DNA of 5,269 nt from Bacillota bacterium (lineage in GTDB: Bacteria > Bacillota > Clostridia > Oscillospirales > Ruminococcaceae), in assembly GCA_029550985.1 (NCBI GenBank), contig JAKPGH010000265.1:1-5269 (forward strand). The letters are read 5' to 3'. Below the pieces are notes generated by a model. That model saw only the letters and a list, made by a program, of their open reading frames with translations. It did no database searches and was not told the DNA's origin. The number at the start of each line of letters is the position of its first letter. Positions within the stretch are counted from its first letter, which is position 1. The position numbers and the translations under genes were made by a program. Shown here piece after piece: positions 1 to 4,918 of this stretch.

Positions 1-11
1 ATCTGAATGTC

Positions 12-69
12 CTCCCTTTGCTATTTCTTGTGCAGTTGGCAGACCGCACTTCTATTCTAGCAAAGGGAG
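12..69 (+). repeat. 12-bp inverted repeat with structured loop
   Basis: CTCCCTTTGCTA (12-23) is the perfect reverse complement of TAGCAAAGGGAG (58-69). The 34-nt loop contains a further small stem, GTGC with GCAC. The right arm is followed by TTTTTATTGTCTTTC, so as RNA this could be a terminator for a gene upstream of the window. It could equally be one helix of the structured RNA proposed for the element end. Confidence 0.6.
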
Positions 70-74
70 TTTTT

Positions 75-141
75 ATTGTCTTTCTCATCGGCAAAAGCCT
101 CTTTTGAACCACTCGCCTAGCGAGTGGTTTTACTAGACAAT
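75..141 (+). ncRNA. Three-helix folded element, candidate omega-RNA 3' domain
   Basis: Three nested helices can be read directly. The outer helix pairs ATTGTCT (75-81) with AGACAAT (135-141). Inside it, CAAAAG (92-97) pairs with CTTTTG (101-106) across a 3-nt loop. Immediately next to it, AACCACTCGC (107-116) pairs with GCGAGTGGTT (120-129) across the loop CTA. Together they form a three-way-junction-like fold that stops 3 nt before the proposed element boundary. This is where a TnpB guide RNA scaffold would end and its guide begin, the guide being flanking DNA from 145 onward. The last hairpin could also be the DNA hairpin recognised by a TnpA transposase. That a fold exists is strongly supported; its role is an inference. 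Confidence 0.4.
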
Positions 142-142
142 C

Positions 143-451
143 AAGCGCCACCCGGAAATCGGATGGCGCATCGTCCGGAAGATTCCGGGATTGGAGACGG
201 TGGCCAACGGGATTTTATGCCATCACGAGCGTTGGGACGGCACCGGTTATCCGTTGGGGTTAAAGGGTGAGCAAATTCCCCTTGCCAGCCGCATCCTTGC
301 CGTGGTAGACGCCTACGACGCCATGATCAGCAACCGGGTGTACCGAAAGGGCATGAAGATGGACGCAGCGATGGCGGAGTTAATCCGAAACGCCGGCAAA
401 CAGTTTGACCCGCAGGTGGTAAGCATATTTCAAAAAATTGTTCAATATTAG
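143..451 (+). pseudogene. HD-GYP domain cyclic-di-GMP phosphodiesterase, C-terminal remnant
   Basis: About 102 residues of an HD-GYP domain, the class of metal-dependent phosphodiesterases that hydrolyse cyclic-di-GMP. It begins in mid-domain with KRHPEIGWRIV, continues into the signature HHERWDGTGYP (221-253), then IPLASRILAVVDAYDAM and the usual C-terminal helices, and stops at TAG 449-451. The upstream half with the metal-binding HD pair (normally an HDIGK motif about 20-25 residues before the KRHPE region) is missing, as are any sensory domains. The frame is closed by a TAG at 134-136 inside the putative insertion. A TTG at 191 could be read as a start but has no ribosome binding site and would give only 86 residues, so it is unlikely to make an enzyme. 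This is best read as a gene split by the upstream element. If that element were a self-splicing IStron, function could be kept. Confidence 0.75.
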
Positions 452-520
452 TGTAAGGACTATTCCGGAAATCAAAGAACTCCACCAAAAATGACGTGAA
501 ACAGCCCATCGAAAAATGAG

Positions 521-555
521 AAAGGCACTCTGCTCCAGTCAGGGTGCCTTTTCTG
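521..555 (+). terminator. Intrinsic terminator after the HD-GYP remnant
   Basis: AAAGGCACTCTG (521-532) pairs with CAGGGTGCCTTT (540-551), 12 pairs including one G-T, around a 7-nt loop, followed by TTCTGATTTT. It separates the HD-GYP unit from the operon that follows. Confidence 0.85.
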
Positions 556-584
556 ATTTTGGGAAATATCAAAATATATCAAAT

Positions 585-601
585 TTCAGATAAAGTTCAG
601 A
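585..601 (+). promoter_or_regulatory. TTCAGA direct repeat with 11-bp periodicity, candidate response-regulator box
   Basis: TTCAGA occurs at 585-590 and again at 596-601, separated by the A-rich TAAAG, so the repeats begin exactly 11 bp apart. OmpR/PhoB-family regulators typically bind as dimers to head-to-tail half sites with 10-11 bp periodicity. The pair lies between the terminator and the VTC gene, about 70 bp before the start, and a regulator of that family is encoded 3' of the operon. No convincing -35/-10 pair is visible: TAAAAT at 633-638 could be a -10 box, but a TTGATT at 614-619 sits only 13 nt before it. Confidence 0.4.
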
Positions 602-656
602 CAGTAAACAATTTTGATTCAGTTTTATCGTTTAAAATGGAATCATCTTGAAAAGG

Positions 657-663
657 AAAGGAG
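657..663 (+). promoter_or_regulatory. Ribosome binding site that sets the VTC gene start
   Basis: AAAGGAG is a near-perfect Shine-Dalgarno sequence lying 8 nt before the TTG at 672. The upstream TTG at 648 has no such site. The GTG at 663 overlaps this sequence. TTG 672 is therefore preferred. Confidence 0.7.
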
Positions 664-671
664 TGGAGAGA

Positions 672-1346
672 TTGCGTCAAGCCAACGGCAGGCATGAGCT
701 GAAGCATTACATCAACTATGCCGATGTCATAGAGCTGAGAGCCCGTCTTCCCTACGTAGCCAAACCGGACGGAAATTCCATCGGGGGACACTATCGGGTC
801 AAAAGCCTTTATTTCGACAACTACAACGACAAGGCCTTGAAGGAGAAAATCGACGGCGTCAATGAACGGGAAAAGTTTCGCTTGCGCCTTTACAACAACG
901 ACACTTCCTTTATTCGCCTTGAAAAAAAGCGCAAAATAGATGGAGTTTGTTTTAAAGCAAGTACTCCCCTATCGGAAGAAGAGTGCAGGCGGCTGCTGAA
1001 CGGCGACTATGCCGTGTTGAAGGAAAAGCAAGACCCTTTGTGCCTGGAGCTTTATGCCAAAATGCAGTATCAGCAGCTTCGGCCCAAAAACGTTGTGGAT
1101 TATGCCCGGGAGGCTTATGTTTACCCCATGGGGAACGTGCGGATTACCATCGACTACGACATCCGCACCAGCCTGAGCATTTACGATTTTTTAAAGGCCG
1201 GGCCTCCCCCCATACCCATTCCGGAGGTTTACATTCTGGAAGTGAAGTACGACAACTTTTTGCCCGAAGTCATTCGGGGTGTCGTTTCTCTTTCCAGCCG
1301 AAGGAGCGCGTCCTTTTCCAAATACGCGGCGACCAGAATTCAATAA
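672..1346 (+). CDS. VTC-domain protein, polyphosphate-polymerase-like (triphosphate tunnel fold)
   Basis: This 224-residue soluble protein matches the VTC domain, the catalytic domain of the yeast vacuolar transporter chaperone complex, which makes polyphosphate from ATP in a triphosphate-tunnel barrel. Family landmarks are RHELK (7-11), YRVKSLYFDN (41-50), REKFRLRLY (66-74), RLEKKRKIDG (82-91), RITIDYDIRTS (157-167), ILEVKYDNFLPEVIR (188-202) and SASFSKY (212-218). The strands with alternating Arg/Lys/Glu are those that line the tunnel and bind phosphate and metal. There is no membrane segment or signal peptide, so it should be cytoplasmic and rely on a partner for membrane contact. The next gene, 26 nt downstream, encodes a DUF4956 membrane protein that fits that role. 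The TTG start at 672 is chosen for its AAAGGAG site and because RHELK then sits near the N-terminus as is usual. The family call is firm; that it makes polyphosphate is inferred from the family. Confidence 0.88.
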   Translation: MRQANGRHELKHYINYADVIELRARLPYVAKPDGNSIGGHYRVKSLYFDNYNDKALKEKIDGVNEREKFRLRLYNNDTSFIRLEKKRKIDGVCFKASTPLSEEECRRLLNGDYAVLKEKQDPLCLELYAKMQYQQLRPKNVVDYAREAYVYPMGNVRITIDYDIRTSLSIYDFLKAGPPPIPIPEVYILEVKYDNFLPEVIRGVVSLSSRRSASFSKYAATRIQ

Positions 1347-1372
1347 GAAGATGTAATGTGAGGCAATGCAAC

Positions 1373-2044
1373 ATGACGTTTCAAGATGTTTTTAAATCCA
1401 GTTTCCTGGAAAAAGCGGCGGATTTTTCGATTTTAGACGTGGCGCTGGCCATGCTGTTGTCCTTCGCCATCGGGCTGTTCATTTTTTATGTCTATAAAAA
1501 GACGTTTGCGGGAGTGATGTACTCCGCTTCTTTTGGCGTTTCCATCATGGCCATGACCATGATTACCACCTTGATTATCCTGGCGGTTACCTCCAACCTT
1601 GTTTTGTCCCTCGGTATGGTGGGCGCTTTGTCCATCGTCCGCTTCCGGACGGCGGTGAAAGAACCCCTGGACATTGCTTTTTTGTTTTGGGCCATTTCGG
1701 CAGGCATTGTCATCGGCGCCGGTCTGATTCCTCTGAGCATTATCGGCTCCGTGTTTATTGGCATCATGCTGATGGTTTTCGTCAACCGCAAAAGTACCGA
1801 TACACCCTATATCATCGTGCTGAACCTGGAAAACGACCAGGCCGAAAACGAATGCCTGGAGTTGATTCAAAGCAAAACCAAGAAGAGCCTGGTAAAGGCG
1901 AAAACCGTTTCCAAAAACGGCATCGAGCTTACCGTGGAGGTGCGCCTGCTGGATATGACGGCAAAACTCCTCAACGAGCTGCTCACCGTCGACGGAGTCA
2001 ACAACGCCTGCCTGGTCAGCTACAACGGCGAATATGCCAGCTGA
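1373..2044 (+). CDS. DUF4956 family membrane protein
   Basis: A 223-residue integral membrane protein of the DUF4956 family, whose function is not established. Hydrophobic segments fall at about residues 20-41, 51-73, 100-119 and 121-137. Between the second and third lies the conserved stretch SLGMVGALSIVRFRTAVKEP (79-98), the family signature, rich in small residues and then basic. After the last segment (NRKST, 138-142) there is a soluble domain of about 80 residues with an alternating strand/helix pattern (YIIVLNLEND, GIELTVEVRLL, LLTVDGVNNACLVSYNG) resembling small ACT-like or ferredoxin-like folds. The ATG at 1373 has a TGAGG site 9 nt upstream. The frame stays open back to 983 inside the VTC gene, but that extension is not membrane-like and is a shadow. 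Tight packing between a VTC gene and a CotH gene suggests it anchors or channels the VTC product. Confidence 0.88.
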   Translation: MTFQDVFKSSFLEKAADFSILDVALAMLLSFAIGLFIFYVYKKTFAGVMYSASFGVSIMAMTMITTLIILAVTSNLVLSLGMVGALSIVRFRTAVKEPLDIAFLFWAISAGIVIGAGLIPLSIIGSVFIGIMLMVFVNRKSTDTPYIIVLNLENDQAENECLELIQSKTKKSLVKAKTVSKNGIELTVEVRLLDMTAKLLNELLTVDGVNNACLVSYNGEYAS

Positions 2045-2070
2045 GCCGGTGAACGTCGAGGTGAAAACAC

Positions 2071-4119
2071 ATGATCCAAAGTAAAAAAATTCACATTATC
2101 GTTGCGGTAGCGGTGGTTTTCGCCTTGATCGTCAGCTTTGCTTTGGTGGGCATTGGCAAAAGGAAACTGGCAAACGGCGACTTCAAAACCGAGCCGGAAT
2201 ATGCCACCAAGATTTTCGGCACCGACATCATTTCCATCGAAATTTTTGCAGACGAAGACGATTGGCAGCAGATGCTGGACAACGCCATCAACGAGGAATT
2301 CATCAAGGTGGACGTGATTGTAAACGGTGAGAAATTCCGAAATGTGGGCATTCGTCCCAAAGGCAACTCCAGCCTGACCCAGGTGGCGGCCTCCGACAGC
2401 GACCGGTACAGTTTCCGCCTTCAGTTTGACGAATACGTCAAGGGCCAAACCTGCTTCGGCCTGGAAAGCTTTGTGGTCAACAACATGATTCAGGACAACA
2501 CCTACATGAAGGAGTATATCTCCTATGACCTGATGCGGGAAGCAGGCGTGGATGCCCCCTATTTCGGGTATGCGAACATCAAAGTCAACGGCGAAAACTG
2601 GGGGCTTTACCTTGCGGTGGAGCTGTACAACGACAGCTATGAGGAGCGGGTGTTCGGCGACACCTCGGGAATGCTGTACAACGTCAAGAGCATGGATATG
2701 GGAGGCGGTGGCGGCAATCGACCCGGAGGAAATTTCCCCGCTATGCCGGACATGCAAAACGGGGCGCCTCCCATGCCTTTTGACGGCCAGTTCCCGCAAA
2801 TGCCCAACGCCCAACAGGGCGCTGCCGACAATGCCGGCGAAAATGGCGGAGAAAACATCCCCGGAAACATGGGAGGACAAGCCTTTGCTCCCCCGGACGG
2901 CAACGCCATGCCGGATTTCCCGGCGCCCCCCGGCCAAGGTAACGGCAACGCCGACTCTCAGACTCAAAATGGGCAAGGACAAAGGGAAGGAAGAACCAAC
3001 AACCAGCGAGGCAGAGGCGGGCCGGGCAGCTCGGGAGGCAGCCTGGAATACACCGACGATAACATTCAAAGCTACGGCGCCATTTTCAACAATGTGGTCG
3101 GAAAAGGCGCCGACAGCGACTATCGGCGCGTCATCAAGGCGCTCAAAGCCCTCTCAGAAGGCACCGATCTGGAAACCTACTTTGATGTGGACCAGATTCT
3201 CCGCTATTTGGCCGCCCATACCATTGTGGTGAACCTGGACAGTTACAGCTCCAGCATGGCGCAAAACTACTATATCTATGAGCGGGACGGCAAGCTGACC
3301 ATCCTGCCCTGGGACTACAACCTGGCCTGGGGCGGTTTCCAACGCGGCGATGCGTCCTCCGTCATCAACTTCCCCATCGACACTCCCGTAAGCGGCGTGG
3401 AACTGTCCAGCCGTCCTCTGATTGCCAAGCTGTTTGAAAACCCGGAATACCTGGAGCGGTACCACGGCTATCTGCAGCAGCTCATCGACAACTACTTTGC
3501 CGACGGAAAGTTCGAAGAAAAGGTGAAGTCTCTGGACGCTCTCATCTCCGACTATGTCAAAAACGACCCCACCGCATTCTGCACCTATGAGGAGTACCAG
3601 AAGGCTGTTTCCGCCTTTATCACCCTCGGCAACCTCCGCGCCCAAAGTGTGCAGGGCCAGCTGGACGGCACCATTCCCTCCACCACCGAAGGGCAAAAGG
3701 AGAATCCCTCCCTGCTTGTATCGGCGGGAACTTTAAGCCTCTCCGACCTCGGCAGCATGGGCGGCGGAAGAGGCCCGGGGGAAGGCGGCGGACCCTTTGG
3801 CAACTGGAAACAAAACGGTCAGCCGCAGTCAAACGCCGAGCAAGCGCGGCAACAACAACCTCAACAGCAGCCATCGCCACAGCAACAGGAGCAGCCGCAA
3901 CCCCAACAAGTACAGCTTGGGCAACAGCAACAGCAAAGAGCTGCCGGCGACAATATTCCAAGGATGGGGTTCGAGGGGCAAAACGGCAATGTCCCCATGG
4001 GGCCGGGCGTTCGCAACAGGCAAGAGGTCTATGCCAGGAGCCTTTGGCTTATCGGCGGGCTGAGCCTTGCGCTCCTTGCCGCTGTGATCTTCGCCGCGCG
4101 ATTCCCCAAACGGTATTGA
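2071..4119 (+). CDS. CotH-family atypical protein kinase, membrane-anchored at both ends
   Basis: A 682-residue protein of the CotH family; Bacillus CotH is an atypical kinase that phosphorylates spore coat proteins. Order: short basic N-terminus and membrane segment (about 7-27); N-lobe of the CotH domain (48-210) with VGIRPKGNSSL (92-102), DEYVKG (120-125), NNMIQDNTYMKEYISYDLMR (137-156) and VNGENWGLYLAVE (172-184); a low-complexity insert (211-325); the C-lobe (326 to about 520) with VVNLDSYSSSMAQNYYIYE (386-404) and ILPWDYNLAWGGF (411-423); a Gly/Gln-rich tail (560-650); and a second membrane segment (657-677) ending in RFPKRY. K97, D390, N399 and D415 are my candidates for the ATP- and metal-binding residues, from general kinase logic. 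The basic ends suggest both termini are cytoplasmic and the kinase domain lies outside. The ATG has GAGGTG 7 nt upstream. There is no sortase motif. It is last in the operon and followed by a terminator. Substrates are unknown, and no CotB/CotG-like gene is in view. Confidence 0.9.
   Translation: MIQSKKIHIIVAVAVVFALIVSFALVGIGKRKLANGDFKTEPEYATKIFGTDIISIEIFADEDDWQQMLDNAINEEFIKVDVIVNGEKFRNVGIRPKGNSSLTQVAASDSDRYSFRLQFDEYVKGQTCFGLESFVVNNMIQDNTYMKEYISYDLMREAGVDAPYFGYANIKVNGENWGLYLAVELYNDSYEERVFGDTSGMLYNVKSMDMGGGGGNRPGGNFPAMPDMQNGAPPMPFDGQFPQMPNAQQGAADNAGENGGENIPGNMGGQAFAPPDGNAMPDFPAPPGQGNGNADSQTQNGQGQREGRTNNQRGRGGPGSSGGSLEYTDDNIQSYGAIFNNVVGKGADSDYRRVIKALKALSEGTDLETYFDVDQILRYLAAHTIVVNLDSYSSSMAQNYYIYERDGKLTILPWDYNLAWGGFQRGDASSVINFPIDTPVSGVELSSRPLIAKLFENPEYLERYHGYLQQLIDNYFADGKFEEKVKSLDALISDYVKNDPTAFCTYEEYQKAVSAFITLGNLRAQSVQGQLDGTIPSTTEGQKENPSLLVSAGTLSLSDLGSMGGGRGPGEGGGPFGNWKQNGQPQSNAEQARQQQPQQQPSPQQQEQPQPQQVQLGQQQQQRAAGDNIPRMGFEGQNGNVPMGPGVRNRQEVYARSLWLIGGLSLALLAAVIFAARFPKRY
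2701..3045 (+). repeat. Low-complexity Gly/Asn/Pro/Met-rich insert inside the CotH domain
   Basis: Residues 211-325 of the CotH protein are dominated by Gly, Pro, Asn, Gln and Met, with irregular MP-containing units (AMPDM, PPMPF, QMPNA, AMPDF) and an RGRGG run near the end. The insert sits exactly between the conserved N-lobe (ending MLYNVKSMDM) and the C-lobe (starting LEYTDDN), so it is probably a flexible loop leaving the fold intact. No exact DNA tandem repeat is visible, so it is a protein composition feature rather than a satellite. Confidence 0.8.
3838..3936 (+). repeat. Gln/Pro-rich tract before the C-terminal membrane segment
   Basis: Residues 590-622 of the CotH protein are mostly Gln and Pro, encoded by mixed CAA and CAG codons. 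With the Gly-rich stretch at 560-580 it makes a long flexible spacer between the kinase domain and the membrane anchor at 657-677. CAR-codon runs like this can expand or contract by replication slippage in multiples of three. Confidence 0.75.
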
Positions 4120-4122
4120 TCA

Positions 4123-4160
4123 AAAAGCCGCAAAATCCAATCATTTTGCGGCTTTTCCCC
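4123..4160 (+). terminator. Strong intrinsic terminator after the CotH gene
   Basis: AAAAGCCGCAAAAT (4123-4136) is the exact reverse complement of ATTTTGCGGCTTTT (4143-4156), a 14-bp perfect stem with the 6-nt loop CCAATC. The stem has A-runs on one side and T-runs on the other, so it may work for both strands. It starts 4 nt after the CotH stop codon. Confidence 0.92.
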
Positions 4161-4190
4161 TATATTTTTAAAGATTCTTCGGAAACGATA

Positions 4191-4199
4191 TGATACAAT
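4191..4199 (+). promoter_or_regulatory. Extended -10 promoter for the two-component genes
   Basis: TGATACAAT is a TGN extended -10 element followed by TACAAT (4194-4199), one mismatch from TATAAT. The -35 region at about 4171-4176 (AAGATT) is weak, as is common when an extended -10 is present. Transcription would start near 4206, giving a leader of about 30 nt before the regulator. It lies between a terminator and the next gene, as expected. Confidence 0.6.
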
Positions 4200-4234
4200 A
4201 AAATCGCAAACCGTTGAGAAAGGAATGAATTCCC

Positions 4235-4918
4235 ATAGCAAAAATTCTCATTTGCGATGATGAAGCGGGGCTTCGCGCCGTCATCAAGCGGTACGCCGTC
4301 TTTGAGGGGCACGAGGTCATGGAAGCCGGAGACGGCATGGAAGCCGTGCAGCTTTGCCGCCAGTATCCCTTCGACCTCATCATTATGGATATTATGATGC
4401 CGGAGCTGGACGGCTTTTCCGCCGTGCGGGAAATTCGAAAATTCTCGGACATCCCCATCATCATGCTTTCCGCCCGGGGCGAAGAATACGATAAAGTTTT
4501 GGGCTTTGAGCTGGGAATCGACGATTATGTGGTCAAGCCGTTTTCCTCCAAGGAAATCATGCTGCGTATCGGCGCCATCCTGCGGCGGGTGGAAAAAAGC
4601 AAGGGCGCCAAGTCCGACGACGACCATGTGATTTTTGAAAAGGACGGCTTCAAGGCGGACATGACCGCCTATAAGGTGTTCATCGACGGGGTGGAAGTCG
4701 ATATGGCGCCCAAGGAGTACGACCTGTTGTTTTTCCTCATTCGAAACAAAAACATTGCGGTTCCGCGGGAAAAGATTATGGCCGAAGTATGGGGCTTTGA
4801 CTACTGCGGCGACGACAGAACCCTGGACACCCACATGAAGCTGCTGCGGAAATCCCTCGGGCCCTATGCAAATTGGATTAAAACCCTGCGGGGGTTGGGG
4901 TATCGGTTCGATGGATAA
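4235..4918 (+). CDS. OmpR/PhoB-family DNA-binding response regulator with non-canonical start
   Basis: A 227-residue response regulator if read from ATA 4235. The receiver domain (2-118) has the acidic pair D8/D9, phosphoacceptor D52 in IIMDIMMPELDGF, switch S79, aromatic Y98 and K101 in VKPF. The winged-helix DNA-binding domain (about 130-227) has MAPKEYDLLFFLIRN, then TLDTHMKLLRKSL and WIKTLRGLGYRF. The start is the odd point: the frame is closed by TGA at 4226-4228, and between it and IAKILICDDE there is no ATG, GTG or TTG. The first ATG (4319) would remove the first 28 residues, including the acidic pair. ATA at 4235 aligns with the usual MAKIL opening and lies 10 nt after GAAAGGA (4218-4224); ATT at 4229 is 4 nt after it. 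An out-of-frame ATG at 4225 touches the same site. It is followed, overlapping by 8 nt, by the sensor kinase, its probable partner. Confidence 0.9.
   Translation: MAKILICDDEAGLRAVIKRYAVFEGHEVMEAGDGMEAVQLCRQYPFDLIIMDIMMPELDGFSAVREIRKFSDIPIIMLSARGEEYDKVLGFELGIDDYVVKPFSSKEIMLRIGAILRRVEKSKGAKSDDDHVIFEKDGFKADMTAYKVFIDGVEVDMAPKEYDLLFFLIRNKNIAVPREKIMAEVWGFDYCGDDRTLDTHMKLLRKSLGPYANWIKTLRGLGYRFDG

Larger units (their letters stand above)
1..144 (+). mobile_element. Probable right end of an IS200/IS605-type (TnpB-class) insertion
   Basis: No protein frame is supported here, but the segment is full of inverted repeats and ends where the downstream HD-GYP frame suddenly resumes in mid-domain. The last four bases, TCAA (141-144), match the right-end cleavage tetranucleotide known for IS608. 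A perfect 10-bp hairpin (107-116 with 120-129) sits 15 nt inside that end, where this family keeps its subterminal hairpin. IS200/IS605 elements make no target duplication and have no terminal inverted repeats, and none is seen. In TnpB elements this end also encodes the 3' part of the guide (omega) RNA. The transposase genes and the left end would lie outside the window. Alternatives are a small non-autonomous derivative or an IStron. The insertion boundary is well supported by the frame; the family assignment is an inference. Confidence 0.5.

Noticed and set aside
75..141. 3' end of a group II intron
   Set aside because: No domain V catalytic hairpin with the AGC triad and no domain VI with a bulged A could be seen.
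614..638. TTGATT / TAAAAT as the VTC operon promoter
   Set aside because: The spacer is only 13 nt, too short for a standard sigma-A promoter; no better pair was found, so no promoter is called.
648..671. TTG at 648 as start of the VTC protein
   Set aside because: There is no ribosome binding site before it, whereas AAAGGAG lies at the right distance before TTG 672.
983..1372. N-terminal extension of the DUF4956 frame
   Set aside because: The open frame overlaps the VTC gene, its translation is Arg/Ser/His-rich and unlike a membrane protein, and the ATG at 1373 has its own ribosome binding site.
2701..3045. CRISPR array or DNA tandem repeat in the low-complexity CotH region
   Set aside because: The repetition is at the amino-acid level only; no exact, regularly spaced DNA repeats are present and the frame stays open.
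2020..3069. 349-residue open frame on the minus strand
   Set aside because: It lies wholly opposite the clear CotH coding region (and the end of DUF4956), has a Val/His-rich composition typical of a reverse-complement shadow, and shows no family motif.
4319..4918. ATG 4319 as the regulator start
   Set aside because: It would delete the first strand and the D8/D9 acidic pair of the receiver domain, which are clearly encoded in frame upstream.
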